A stretch of 64,000 nt of DNA, from positions 73,874 to 137,873 of the forward strand of contig DATAVR010000099.1 of assembly GCA_036267635.1 (NCBI GenBank). Reading direction: 5' to 3'. The position numbers and the translations under genes are program-made. This document shows, piece by piece, positions 7,703-16,483 of the stretch (the stretch's first letter is position 1; every line of letters begins with the position of its first letter). A model generated the notes under the pieces. It was not told the origin of the DNA. It ran no database searches and saw nothing but the letters and a program-made list of their open reading frames with translations. This DNA comes from JADGRB01 sp036267635 (GTDB taxonomy: Bacteria > Myxococcota_A > Polyangia > Fen-1088).

Positions 7703-9229
7703 ATGTCCATCTCGCCGCGACCCTCTTGTCGAGCCGACACGGTCATCGCCCTGCTGGCAGGCGCGCTGGCCGTCGCCGCTTGCTCGGCGCCGGGCCGAGG
7801 CCTGGGCAGCACCACCGGCTCCGGCGGCAGCGGCGGAACCGGTCAAGGGGGGAGCGGCGGCGGAACGGGCGGCAGCGGTGCGGGCGGCCGCGCGGGCAAC
7901 GGCGGCAGCGGCCCCGCGGGCAACGGCGGCAGCGGTCCCGCGGGCAACGGCGGCAGCGGAACCGCCGGCAGCGGCGGCAGCGGAACCGCCGGCAGTGGAG
8001 GGGTGAGCGCGTCGGGCGGCAGCACCGCCACGGGGGGCAGCGCCGGCGTCTCGGGCACGGGCGGCGCCGGCGGCACGACCGGCGCGGCCGGGTCGGGCGC
8101 CGCGCCCCCGACCATTCCCGGCTCCGGCAACTGCGCCGCGCCGGCCGGCGCCAACCCCGCCGACGCGATGGCCGCCTACGCCAAATGGAAGTCGGACCTG
8201 GTCGTCAGCAGTGGCGCCCACGGATTCCTGCGCGTGCAACGCCCGAACTCGTCGGGCGCCGAGGTCGACTCCTCCAACTCGGAGGGGATCGGCTACGGGA
8301 TGTTGCTGGCCGTGTTCGCCAACGACCAGAATACCTTCGACAACCTCTGGAAGTACTCGCAACAGTTTCTCGACAACCACGGGCTCATGAACTGGTACAT
8401 CAGCGCCGACGGAAACTCCGTGCTCGGCACCGGCGCGGCCACCGACGGCGACGAGGACATGGCCTTCGCGCTGCTGATGGCCGACAAGCGCTGGGGCGGA
8501 CAGGGGAGCCTCGCCACCAGCTACCTGGCGGCGGCGAAGACCCAGATCGGGCTCATTTGGCAGTACGAGGTCGACCCGAACCACGCCTACGTGCTGACCT
8601 CGGGTGACCAGTCCGACGGCTCGGTGATCAACATTTCGTACTTCGCCCCGGCCTACTACCGGGAGTTCGGTCTGGCGACGGGCGCCGCGGCCAACTGGAA
8701 GAAGGTGATCGACGAGTCCTACACGGTCATCTCGGCCACCCTCGACGCGCAGAACGGAAACCTGAACAACGGCCTCGTTCCAGCCTGGTCGACGCCGGCC
8801 GGCGTGCCGATGACGCCGCCCAACACCAGCATGCCGCTCTACCATCAGCTCGATTCCTGTCGAACTCCGTTCCGGCTCGGCGAGGACTACTGCTGGAACG
8901 CCGAGGCCCGTGCCCTCGCCTACCTCACCAAGATCACCGGCTTCTATTCGGGCGTCGGCGTCGCGAACATGGTCGATGGCTATGACCTCGACGGCACGCC
9001 GCACCCCCAGTTCGTGACGGCGGGCGGGCCGCGCGCGGCCTCGTTCGTGGGCCCCGCCGGCGTCGGCGCCATGGCGACCGGAACGAGCTACCTGAAGCTG
9101 CGCGACGACGCCTACGCCAGCGTGGCGACGCTGGCGGACCTCGCCGGTAGCACCTACTACCAGGAGTCGTGGACGGTGCTGTCGCTGCAGATGATGACCG
9201 GCCTCTTGCGAGATCTCGACGCGCCCTAG
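7703..9229 (+). CDS. Glycoside hydrolase family 8 lipoprotein (endoglucanase/xylanase type)
   Basis: The 508-residue product has a lipoprotein signal ending LAVAAC (Cys27), then about 110 residues of Gly/Ser/Ala linker, then a GH8 catalytic domain. Residues from ATDGDEDMAF to KRW (about 246-264) match the GH8 active-site signature completely. NSEGIGYGML near residue 194 carries the presumed acid catalyst. GH8 enzymes are inverting and attack beta-1,4-glucan, chitosan, xylan or lichenan; the sequence does not settle which. No BcsB/BcsA genes are nearby, so a role in cellulose synthesis is unlikely and degradation of external polysaccharide is the better guess. The gene diverges from pyk across 148 bases. 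Confidence 0.92.
   Translation: MSISPRPSCRADTVIALLAGALAVAACSAPGRGLGSTTGSGGSGGTGQGGSGGGTGGSGAGGRAGNGGSGPAGNGGSGPAGNGGSGTAGSGGSGTAGSGGVSASGGSTATGGSAGVSGTGGAGGTTGAAGSGAAPPTIPGSGNCAAPAGANPADAMAAYAKWKSDLVVSSGAHGFLRVQRPNSSGAEVDSSNSEGIGYGMLLAVFANDQNTFDNLWKYSQQFLDNHGLMNWYISADGNSVLGTGAATDGDEDMAFALLMADKRWGGQGSLATSYLAAAKTQIGLIWQYEVDPNHAYVLTSGDQSDGSVINISYFAPAYYREFGLATGAAANWKKVIDESYTVISATLDAQNGNLNNGLVPAWSTPAGVPMTPPNTSMPLYHQLDSCRTPFRLGEDYCWNAEARALAYLTKITGFYSGVGVANMVDGYDLDGTPHPQFVTAGGPRAASFVGPAGVGAMATGTSYLKLRDDAYASVATLADLAGSTYYQESWTVLSLQMMTGLLRDLDAP
7895..7990 (+). repeat. Four 24-bp coding repeats in GH8 linker
   Basis: Four tandem 24-base units each encode eight residues of the form GNGGSGPA or GSGGSGTA, inside the flexible linker of the GH8 lipoprotein. 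The units differ at a few bases. Such repeats can expand or contract by slippage and change linker length without breaking the frame. Confidence 0.9.
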
Positions 9230-9330
9230 CTGCGGACCTTCCCGCTCGGGGAGCGCATCCACCGATTGTGCCTCGAACGGCCCGCCGGCTGCTAACATCG
9301 CCCGAGCCGCGCCTCCCGCACGAGCGACCC

Positions 9331-10770
9331 ATGGCTCAGCAGCTCAGAATCCTCCCGAACAGCCCCGGCGCAGCGGCGCCGACCGGCTCCGCTGCCGGCG
9401 TGGCGGCTCGTTCCCGCCCGCGCCCCTCGCCGACGCCGCTCGCGGGGTGGGGCAACAACCTGCGCGCCGACTGCCAGCTGGCCGAGCCGGAGCTTCCAGG
9501 CGAAGCGACGGCCTGGCTCGATCGCGCCGGAACGGTGGCACGCGGCCTCGGGCGCAGCTACGGCGACGCCGCGCTCAACGGCGGCGGCCAGGTGCTGGGC
9601 CTGCGCAAGCTCGACCGCTACCTGGCGTTCGACGAGGCGACCGGTACCCTGACCTGCGAGGCGGGGGTGAGCCTCGAGGCGATCATTCGCGACTTCGCGC
9701 CGCGCGGCTGGTTCCCGATGGTGACGCCGGGGACCAAGTTCGTGACCGTCGGTGGTTGCATCGCCAACGACGTGCACGGCAAGGCGCACCACGTCCAGGG
9801 CTGCTTCAGCGCCTCGGTCGACGCGCTGGCGGTGCTGCTGGCCAGCGGCGCCGTCGTCGAGGCCACCCGCGAGACCAACAGCGATCTCTTTTGGGCCACG
9901 TTCGGCGGGATGGGGCTCCTCGGCGTCGTGCTGACCGCGACCCTCCGGCTGCGGCGGATCGAGACGACCTATTTTCGCCAGCGCTCCCTCAAGGTGGGCG
10001 ACCTCGCCGAGATGCTCGCCGCGCTCGACGAGCAGGATAAGTCCTTCCCCTACTCGGTGGCGACCATCGACGTCCTCGCCACCGGGGCACGGCTCGGGCG
10101 CGGCGTCATCACCGTCGGCGATCACGCGCCGAGAGACGAGCTGCCGCCAAGCCTCGCCGCCGACCCGTTGCGCGTCTCGGGGCCCCCGAAGCTGACGGTG
10201 CCGTTCGAGCTGCCGGAGCTGACCTTGAACCGGCTCACCATCCGCGCGGTGAACGCCTTCGTCCAGCGGACGCAGGCGCGCGCCGCCCCGTTCGGGCACT
10301 ACGAAAAGTTCTTCTACCCGCTCGACATGCTGGCGCACTGGAACCGCGGCTACGGCCGGCGCGGGTTCGCCCAGTACCAGTTCGTCATCCCCTTCTCCGA
10401 CGGCCTGCCCCGCATGCGCGAGATCCTGGGCGCCATCTTGTCGGCGGGCGAGCTGCCGTTTCTCAACGTGCTCAAGCGGTTCGGCAAGGAGAGCGGCGGC
10501 GTGCTGTCGTTTCCGCGCGAGGGCTACACGCTGGCGATCGACTTCCCGATCCGCGCCAACACGGTGGCGCTGCTGCGGCGGCTCGATGGGATGGTCCTCG
10601 CCGCCGGCGGGCGCGTCTACCTCGGCAAGGACTCGTACCTCGAGGCCGCCACCTTCGGCGCCATGTACCCGGCGCTCGAGCGCTGGCTGGCGATCAAGGC
10701 CAAGTACGATCCGGAGGGCGTCTTCACCTCCGACCTCGGACGGCGCGTGGGCCTGGCGCCGGCATTGTGA
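9331..10770 (+). CDS. FAD-binding oxidase, DprE1-like
   Basis: The 479-residue product resembles decaprenylphosphoryl-beta-D-ribose 2-oxidase. FAD-domain motifs are GLGRSYGDAALN (72-83) and NDVHGKAHHVQGCFS (146-160), equivalent to the HGKNHH segment of DprE1. Near the C-terminus VYLGKDSYLEAATF and YDPEGVFTSDLGRR match the substrate-domain end. The first 40 residues are Ala/Pro-rich and not conserved. In actinobacteria DprE1 works with the reductase DprE2 in arabinan precursor synthesis. No DprE2 is adjacent here, so another polyprenyl-linked or free sugar alcohol may be the substrate. The stop lies 4 bases before the next gene, suggesting an operon. Confidence 0.85.
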   Translation: MAQQLRILPNSPGAAAPTGSAAGVAARSRPRPSPTPLAGWGNNLRADCQLAEPELPGEATAWLDRAGTVARGLGRSYGDAALNGGGQVLGLRKLDRYLAFDEATGTLTCEAGVSLEAIIRDFAPRGWFPMVTPGTKFVTVGGCIANDVHGKAHHVQGCFSASVDALAVLLASGAVVEATRETNSDLFWATFGGMGLLGVVLTATLRLRRIETTYFRQRSLKVGDLAEMLAALDEQDKSFPYSVATIDVLATGARLGRGVITVGDHAPRDELPPSLAADPLRVSGPPKLTVPFELPELTLNRLTIRAVNAFVQRTQARAAPFGHYEKFFYPLDMLAHWNRGYGRRGFAQYQFVIPFSDGLPRMREILGAILSAGELPFLNVLKRFGKESGGVLSFPREGYTLAIDFPIRANTVALLRRLDGMVLAAGGRVYLGKDSYLEAATFGAMYPALERWLAIKAKYDPEGVFTSDLGRRVGLAPAL

Positions 10771-10774
10771 CGCC

Positions 10775-11242
10775 ATGCTTCGACTACACGACAACGCCTC
10801 CTCGGGAAACGCCTACATGGTGCGGCTGCTCCTCTCGCGGCTCGGGATCCCGTTCGAGCGCATCGAGTACGACATCGATCGCGGCGCGACGCGAACGCCC
10901 GAATTTCTGCGCAACAAGAACGCCAACGGGCGCATCCCGGTGCTGGAGCTCGACGACGGGCGCTGCCTGGCGGAGTCGAACGCCATCCTCTGGTTCCTCG
11001 CCGAAGGGACGCCATTGCTGCCCGCGGCGGACGGTGAGGCCGGGCGCTGGCTGCGCGCGCAGGTGCAGCTGCGGGGGCGGGCGTTCTTCGTCGGTGACAG
11101 CTATTCGATCGCCGACATCGCGCTCTATGCCTACACGCACGTGGCGGCCGAGGGGGGCTTCGATCTCGGCCCCTTCCCCGCCGTGCGCGCCTGGCTCGGG
11201 CGCGTCGCGGCCGAGCACAAACACCTCGCGATCACCGACTGA
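10775..11242 (+). CDS. Glutathione S-transferase family protein, shortened
   Basis: Starts 4 bases after the DprE1-like gene. Residues 1-82 form a normal thioredoxin-like GST domain (SSGNAYMVRLLL, NGRIPVLELDD, LAESNAILWFLAEG). The C-terminal part contains FFVGDSYSIADIALYAYTHVAAEGGFD, the conserved end of the alpha-helical domain. The product is only 155 residues against about 200-210 usual, and the stretch that should link the halves, including helices alpha-4 and alpha-5, is missing between RAQVQLRG and RAFFVGD. The frame is intact. This looks like an internal deletion of about 50 codons, so activity is doubtful. Confidence 0.82.
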   Translation: MLRLHDNASSGNAYMVRLLLSRLGIPFERIEYDIDRGATRTPEFLRNKNANGRIPVLELDDGRCLAESNAILWFLAEGTPLLPAADGEAGRWLRAQVQLRGRAFFVGDSYSIADIALYAYTHVAAEGGFDLGPFPAVRAWLGRVAAEHKHLAITD

Positions 11243-11316
11243 CCGCGACCGCCGGCGGCCTGCTGCCGCGCTTGCCTCGGCGGCAGCCGGAACCACACTG
11301 CAGTTGGGGGTGGCTC

Positions 11317-11766
11317 ATGACGATTCTGAGGCGGTTGGGATTGGCGGGAGCTCTGGCGTCGACGTTGGCGTTCGGCGTCGGCTGCTCGGAGACGAACAGG
11401 ATACTCGGCCGGAATCAACAGACCTGGACCATGCAACCGGCGGCGGCGGTCCAAGCCGCGGAAGGGAAGGTCCAGGTAGCGACCGAGAAGGATGGAAACC
11501 ACGATCTCCAGTTGAAGGTCGAGCACATGTCGCCAGCCGACATGGTCTTCGCGGGAAAATCGACCTACGTGGTGTGGCTGAAACCGGAGAACGGCCACGC
11601 GCAAAACGTCGGCGTCCTGCCGATCGACAAGGATCTGAAAGGGGAGCTCGACACCAAAACGTCGTTCGGTACGTTCGAGGTGAAGGTGACGGCGGAGCAG
11701 AGCGCCTCCGCGACCACGCCGAGCGGGGCCGAAGTCATGCAGGCGAGCGTCGTCGTCGCTTCCTGA
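11317..11766 (+). CDS. Small lipoprotein, anti-sigma-K C-domain-like
   Basis: The 149-residue product starts at the ATG after a GGGGGTGG ribosome-site-like stretch and has a signal with lipobox FGVGC (Cys21). The mature part contains YVVWLKPENGHAQNVGVL, then FGTFEVKVTAE and TPSGAEVMQASVVV. This order (VWL, N/G-VG-L, F-V-VT-E, P-G-V-G) is similar to the C-terminal domain of RskA-type anti-sigma factors and related small beta-sandwich proteins. There is no sigma factor gene next to it and no transmembrane helix, so a regulatory role is only a guess. A strong terminator follows. Confidence 0.68.
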   Translation: MTILRRLGLAGALASTLAFGVGCSETNRILGRNQQTWTMQPAAAVQAAEGKVQVATEKDGNHDLQLKVEHMSPADMVFAGKSTYVVWLKPENGHAQNVGVLPIDKDLKGELDTKTSFGTFEVKVTAEQSASATTPSGAEVMQASVVVAS

Positions 11767-11806
11767 CAGCGGCGACCTCATGACACGGCGAGGTCCACTC
11801 GCCGAC

Positions 11807-11842
11807 GGAGGCGGCGTCTCTGACGCGCGCCTCCTTTTTTTT
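11807..11842 (+). terminator. Rho-independent terminator
   Basis: GGAGGCG (11807-11813) pairs with CGCCTCC (11828-11834). Inside it GCGTC (11814-11818) pairs with GACGC (11822-11826), leaving a TCT loop and one unpaired G at 11827. Eight T residues follow (11835-11842). The stem of 12 pairs plus the T-run makes this the clearest intrinsic terminator in the window; it ends the lipoprotein transcript. Confidence 0.9.
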
Positions 11843-11970
11843 GGTTCCGATTGTCGGCGTTTGGTCAACGCTGAGGTTCGCGGTTCTCCTCGGTGCGAAT
11901 CGCTCTTGTCGTAGTGGCCGGAGCAACATTACGATGATGCGCCGATTTCTAACCGAGGAGATCCGAGTAC

Positions 11971-13623
11971 ATGCTCAGACGGTCTGCGCCCGCCCGTAAC
12001 TCGTTCCTGTTCGTCGGGGCGGTGGTTTCGTTGGCCTGTTCGTCGAGCCCGAGCGGGCCCGTCGCGGTGACGGTGACGCCGACGCCCATCAACGTGCTCA
12101 CCTGCTCGACCACGCCGTTCACCGCCACGCTCACCGGCACCACGGAGACGGCCGTCGACTGGTCGATCACGCCGGCGACCGGCGCCGGGACCATCGGCAT
12201 CGAGGGCGACTACAGCGCGCCGACCACCGCGCCGACGGCGCCCAACAACAGCGTGACGGTGACCGCCCTGACCGAGGGCAACCCGTCGCAGGGCAACACC
12301 ACGCCGCCGTTCATTGTCGCGACGGCCTTCCCCGGCGCCCCGATCCCCGTCCCGGGCTCGACAGGCGTTGGCGAGATCGGCGATCCGTCGATCGGTGTCT
12401 ACCAACATCTGGCCGCCGCCAGTGGAAACCGGGTCTACGCCACCTGGGTCGACAACCCCGCGCCGCCGGCCACCGAGATCAAGCAGATGGTCGCCCGCAG
12501 CGACGACGGCGGCGCGACCTGGACCACACCCGTCCCGGCGATCGACGCCACGATCCTCGGTGGCTCCACGACCAACGACGGGTCGATGGACTGTCCGGCG
12601 ATCGCCGTCGATCCCGGCAACCCCGACGTCGTCTACACCACGGCGACCGCGGATCTCGGCAACTCGCTCGGCGCTTCCGCCGGCGATCCGACCGGCCCCG
12701 CGGTCGTCTTCAGCGTCAGCGTCGACGGGGGAAAGACCTTCACCCCCACCGTCCTGTCGACTGCGTTCGCGGCATTCGACCCCTGCCAGGACATCGCCTC
12801 GCCTGCGCCGAACACCGTCGTCGTCACGGTGCCCGGGACCGGTTGCAACCAACTGACGACCACCGCGATGGACATTTACGTCTGGTCGGATGCCAACCGC
12901 GGCGCCGGCTTCGCGTCCGGCAGCCTCGACTCGAAACAGGCGTTTTGGGCGAGCGGGCTCACCGGCGCCCTCGACGTACTGCGCGGCGATCCCAGTTGCA
13001 GCACCGATCTCATCGCCTACGACAACGGGGGCGACAACGACTCGGCGCAGGCGATCGAATCGCCACGGATGTTCGTCGACGGGCACGGACGGCTCTGCCT
13101 GGTTTACGCCGCCACCAGCCAGACCGGGGCGATCGAGAACAGCTACGTGCAGTGCAGCGCCGACGCCGGCCACAGCTTCACGCAGCCGTCCGAGCTCGAT
13201 CCCGCGCTCGCCACCGACAACCAGCCGTCGGGGACGTTCGGGCCCGGCAACGCCGCCGCGATCGCCTGGACGACGAACGTCGCCGGCGCCGACCAACAGA
13301 CGCTCTACATCGTGCTCAGCAACGACGGGGGTGCCACCTTCGGCGCGCCGATCGTGGTCCCGACGCTCGCCAAGCCCTTCAGCCCCTCGATCCTCTACGA
13401 CGCCTCGGGCGTCATCTGGATCGCCTATCGCATCGACGGCGGCAGCGCCTTGGTGGTGGACAAGAGCTGCGACGAGGGCCTGACCTTCAGCGGCCCGGTG
13501 TCGGCCAGCGTGGCCGCGGACGACAGCCTCATGGGTCCGAGCCTGCTCGACACCGGCGCGCCGGCGCCGCGGCTGTTCGGGGCCGCCGAGATGAATCTCG
13601 CCTCGTTCTCACTGTCGCCGTAA
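11971..13623 (+). CDS. Secreted BNR/Asp-box repeat lipoprotein (sialidase-fold)
   Basis: The 550-residue product has a signal ending VSLACSSS, a short Ig-like segment (about 30-110, VTVTPTPINVLTCST and following), then a long domain with repeated Asp-box motifs: SDDGGATW, SVDGGKTF, SADAGHSF and SNDGGATF. These mark a six-bladed sialidase-type propeller. True sialidases also need an Arg triad and an FRIP motif, which I cannot see, so enzymatic activity is not supported. It is probably a surface protein. The ATG is preceded by GAGGAG. The gene is convergent with the archaemetzincin gene (10 bases). Confidence 0.8.
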   Translation: MLRRSAPARNSFLFVGAVVSLACSSSPSGPVAVTVTPTPINVLTCSTTPFTATLTGTTETAVDWSITPATGAGTIGIEGDYSAPTTAPTAPNNSVTVTALTEGNPSQGNTTPPFIVATAFPGAPIPVPGSTGVGEIGDPSIGVYQHLAAASGNRVYATWVDNPAPPATEIKQMVARSDDGGATWTTPVPAIDATILGGSTTNDGSMDCPAIAVDPGNPDVVYTTATADLGNSLGASAGDPTGPAVVFSVSVDGGKTFTPTVLSTAFAAFDPCQDIASPAPNTVVVTVPGTGCNQLTTTAMDIYVWSDANRGAGFASGSLDSKQAFWASGLTGALDVLRGDPSCSTDLIAYDNGGDNDSAQAIESPRMFVDGHGRLCLVYAATSQTGAIENSYVQCSADAGHSFTQPSELDPALATDNQPSGTFGPGNAAAIAWTTNVAGADQQTLYIVLSNDGGATFGAPIVVPTLAKPFSPSILYDASGVIWIAYRIDGGSALVVDKSCDEGLTFSGPVSASVAADDSLMGPSLLDTGAPAPRLFGAAEMNLASFSLSP

Positions 13624-13633
13624 CCAGCGACGT

Positions 13634-14302
13634 TCAGACCGAGGGGCGCGGCCAGGGGATCTGCGGCGACGGCGGGAGTGGTCGGCCCGCCGCCGCCAAG
13701 AGGCCGCGGCAGCGAGCGCAAAAGTCGTATTCCCGGTCGCAGGTGGCGACCTGCCCCTCGGCGTCCTCCATCAGACAGCCGCGATTCGGACAGTGCGCGA
13801 GGCCCAGCGTGTGGCCGGCCTCGTGGACGGCGACCTTGGCCAGCCGCTCGCGCGCGTTGACCGCGCCGCTCGACTTCTTTCGACAGCGAAACTCGGAGAT
13901 GACGCTCGACGCGCCGTCGATCCGCCCGAGACCGAGCAGCCCCCAGTCGACGACGGTCCCCTTGGTGGTCGAGATGTCGACCCCCGTGAGCCCGAGAATG
14001 CGCGCGCCGTCGGGCGGCAATCGGGTGTCGAGAAAGTCGAGCAGCTTCTCGGCCCGGTAGCGACGGCGCGGGGGATAGAACGCGGCAGCCGGCAGCGCCG
14101 CGCGCGGCAAGAGGCGCGTCTCCATGCCGATGAGCGCGGTGAGCGCCCGGCGAACCAGCTCGACGTCCTCGGCCGGCAGCTCACCGCCGAGCGGCTGCAG
14201 GTAGAGAAGGCTCCGCCTCGATGCGCCGGCGGCGCGCCGTTGGCCGAACGTCGCGAGCGCGCCCAGCCCCAGCCCGAGCAGCGCCCGACGCGTCACGCCC
14301 AT
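13634..14302 (-). CDS. Archaemetzincin-type zinc metalloprotease, exported
   Basis: The 222-residue product contains HEAGHTLGLAHC (about 160-171), a metzincin zinc site with three His, followed by NRGCLMED and by Cys residues in ATCDREYDFCARC. HExxHxxGxxHCx4CxM with the later CxxC is the archaemetzincin signature; these cysteines bind a second zinc. From the ATG at 14302 the protein begins GVTRRALLGLGLGALATFG, which looks like a Tat or Sec leader. Most archaemetzincins are intracellular, so export would be unusual. A TTG at 14332 would add 10 residues before the leader. The physiological substrate is unknown. Confidence 0.87.
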   Translation of the reverse strand: MGVTRRALLGLGLGALATFGQRRAAGASRRSLLYLQPLGGELPAEDVELVRRALTALIGMETRLLPRAALPAAAFYPPRRRYRAEKLLDFLDTRLPPDGARILGLTGVDISTTKGTVVDWGLLGLGRIDGASSVISEFRCRKKSSGAVNARERLAKVAVHEAGHTLGLAHCPNRGCLMEDAEGQVATCDREYDFCARCRGLLAAAGRPLPPSPQIPWPRPSV

Positions 14303-14344
14303 CGAAGGGATGATCCCACTTGTGCCCGGCAACCGAGCGGCCGC

Positions 14345-16009
14345 CTACGCCCGGGAGGTGGCCAGCGCGGCGCTGACGATCGCCCGGGCCTCGTCGAGGA
14401 TCGCCGCCAGGTGGTCGGCGCTCTTCAGGCTCTCGGCGTAGATCTTGTAGATGTTCTCCGTCCCCGACGGACGGGCGGCGAACCAGCCGCTCGCGCTCGC
14501 GACCTTGAGGCCCCCGATCGAGGCGCCGTTGCCGGGCGCGCGGGTCAGCTTGGCGACGATCGGATCGCCGGCGAGTGTCGACGCCTTGACCGCCGCCGGA
14601 TCGAGCCGCTTCAACGCCTCTTTCTCGGCCGGCGACGCCGGCGCGTCGACGCGCGTGTAGTACGGCGTCCCGAACTTGGCGCGCAGGTCGTCAAAGTGAC
14701 GCCCAGGATCGCGCCCGGTGACCGCCGTGATCTCCGCGGCCAGCAGATCCAGGATCAGGCCGTCCTTGTCGGTGGTGTGGACCCGGCCGTCGCGGCGCAG
14801 GAAGCTGGCGCCGGCGCTCTCCTCGCCGCCGAAGCCGAGGCTGCCATCGAGCAACCCGGCGACGAACCACTTGAAGCCGACCGGCACCTCGCGCAGCGTG
14901 CGACCGAGGTCGGCGGCGACGCGGTCGATAAGCGTGCTCGACACCAGCGTCTTGCCGACGGCGGCCGCCGCCGGCCAGCCCGGGCGGTGCGCGAACAGAT
15001 ACCCGATCGCCACCGCCAGGTAGTGGTTGGGGTTCATGAGACCCGCCGGCGTGACGATGCCGTGGCGATCGGCGTCGGTGTCGTTGCCGAAGGCCACGGC
15101 GAACTGGTCCTTGAGGTGCAGCAGATTCGCCATCGCGTAGGGGCTCGAGCAATCCATGCGGATCTTGCCGTCGTGATCGACCGGCATGAAAGCGAAGCGC
15201 GGATCGACCGTCTTGTTGACGACCGTCAGATCGAGCCGGTAGCGCTCGGCGATGCGCGGCCAGTACTGCACGCTCGCGCCCCCCATGGGATCGGCGCCGA
15301 TCTTGATCCCCGCCCGCGCGATCGCCTCGAGGTCGACCACGCCCGCCAGATCCTCTACGTAGGGCGAGAGAAAATCGTACTCGCGCGTCGTCGCCGCCTG
15401 GCGCGCCTTTGCATACGGCAGCCGCCGCACCTCGGCCCGCGCGCGCAGGAGCTCGTTCGCGCGCGCCTGGATCCCGTCGGTGACGTCGCTGTCGGCCGGA
15501 CCGCCGTTGGGCGGGTTGTACTTGAAGCCGCCGTCGCGCGGCGGGTTGTGTGACGGCGTGATGATGATGCCGTCGGCGAGCCCGTCCTTGCCGGCTGAGC
15601 CGTCTGGGCGCCCCTCGTTGTAGGTCAGGATCGCGCGCGACAGCGCGGGCGTCGGCGTGAAGTCCCCCTCGCTCGAGACGCGCGTCTCCACGCCCGCCGC
15701 CGCCAGCACCTCGAGCGCGGTCTTCAGCGCCGGGGCCGACGCCGCGTGCGTGTCGGCGCCGATGAACAGCGGCCCGGTGATCCCCACGCGCGCCCGATGC
15801 TCGCAGATCGCCTGCGTGATCGTCAGGATGTGCGCTTCGTTGAACGCGCCGTCCTCGGGCGCGCCACGGTGGCCGCTGGTCCCGAAGGCGACCTCTTCGC
15901 GCGGGTTCGCCGGATCGGGGCGGCGGTCGTAGTAGGCCGCGACCAGACGGTCGGGATCGATCAGCAGATCAGGCGGCGCGGGTTTTCCGGCGAGCGGCGA
16001 AACGGGCAT
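14345..16009 (-). CDS. pgm: Phosphoglucomutase (alpha-D-glucose phosphate-specific)
   Basis: Interconverts glucose 1-phosphate and glucose 6-phosphate, feeding glycogen, trehalose and nucleotide-sugar synthesis. The 554-residue length is standard for the Pgm/PgmB-type long form. Visible motifs are FGTSGHRG (42-49), the phosphoserine loop IITPSHNPP with Ser153, the magnesium loop NDTDADRHG (309-317), and GFGGEESAGASF in the sugar loop. The C-terminal phosphate-binding RPSGTENIYKIYAES is present. The ATG lacks an obvious ribosome site, but the N-terminus MPVSPLAGKPA agrees with relatives. The archaemetzincin gene follows 42 bases downstream on the same strand. Confidence 0.95.
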   Translation of the reverse strand: MPVSPLAGKPAPPDLLIDPDRLVAAYYDRRPDPANPREEVAFGTSGHRGAPEDGAFNEAHILTITQAICEHRARVGITGPLFIGADTHAASAPALKTALEVLAAAGVETRVSSEGDFTPTPALSRAILTYNEGRPDGSAGKDGLADGIIITPSHNPPRDGGFKYNPPNGGPADSDVTDGIQARANELLRARAEVRRLPYAKARQAATTREYDFLSPYVEDLAGVVDLEAIARAGIKIGADPMGGASVQYWPRIAERYRLDLTVVNKTVDPRFAFMPVDHDGKIRMDCSSPYAMANLLHLKDQFAVAFGNDTDADRHGIVTPAGLMNPNHYLAVAIGYLFAHRPGWPAAAAVGKTLVSSTLIDRVAADLGRTLREVPVGFKWFVAGLLDGSLGFGGEESAGASFLRRDGRVHTTDKDGLILDLLAAEITAVTGRDPGRHFDDLRAKFGTPYYTRVDAPASPAEKEALKRLDPAAVKASTLAGDPIVAKLTRAPGNGASIGGLKVASASGWFAARPSGTENIYKIYAESLKSADHLAAILDEARAIVSAALATSRA

Positions 16010-16072
16010 GGGGGGACGGTAAGCCCGGTCGCCTCCGGTTGGAAGCGGCTGCCTGCCGTTTCAGGGCGCGCG

Positions 16073-16483
16073 CTATCTGAGGCTGGCGCGCTGGAAACCG
16101 GCCGGGATCGACATGTGCCGCGCGTGCCAGGAGACGCGCGCGTCGTGAACGACCGCCACGCAGACCGACTCGCCCGATTGCACGTAGAGATCCGATTCGC
16201 CGTCCCAGGCCAGCGGCGCGCCGCTCCCGCAGTCGGGCATCGCCCCTTCGCGGTTCGGAACGCGGATGAACCGCGCCCCCGCCTTCTTGTCGACGTTGAC
16301 GTGAAGAAGCTCCACCGGCCCCGCCACGAGAAACCTCGGCGCCGGCGTCGACACGCGCGTGCTCCCGCGGAGATCGGCGGCATGAACGCGCGCCGTCGTC
16401 TGGCTCGCCGCGCATCCCCCCAACCCCAACGCCAACCCCAATGTCGCTACGACGATCTGCCGTGATGTGTGCGATGTAGTCAT
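16073..16483 (-). CDS. Hypothetical lipoprotein
   Basis: The 136-residue product starts at the ATG at 16483 and has a signal with lipobox LGLGGC (about Cys24). The mature part is short, with RFLVAGPVELLHVNVDKK, a Cys in MPDCGSGAPLAW and another in GESVCVAVVHDARVSW, perhaps a disulfide pair. I recognise no family. In-frame codons continue upstream to 16528, but these residues (YVDECRCTVAKKVH) do not look like a natural leader. The gene follows the RND operon on the same strand after an AT-rich gap, and could have its own promoter there. Confidence 0.6.
   Translation of the reverse strand: MTTSHTSRQIVVATLGLALGLGGCAASQTTARVHAADLRGSTRVSTPAPRFLVAGPVELLHVNVDKKAGARFIRVPNREGAMPDCGSGAPLAWDGESDLYVQSGESVCVAVVHDARVSWHARHMSIPAGFQRASLR

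Noticed and set aside
6890..9298. Open frame of 802 codons on the minus strand
   Set aside because: It overlaps pyk and the GH8 gene in other frames, contains low-complexity Arg/Ala sequence and shows no family motif.
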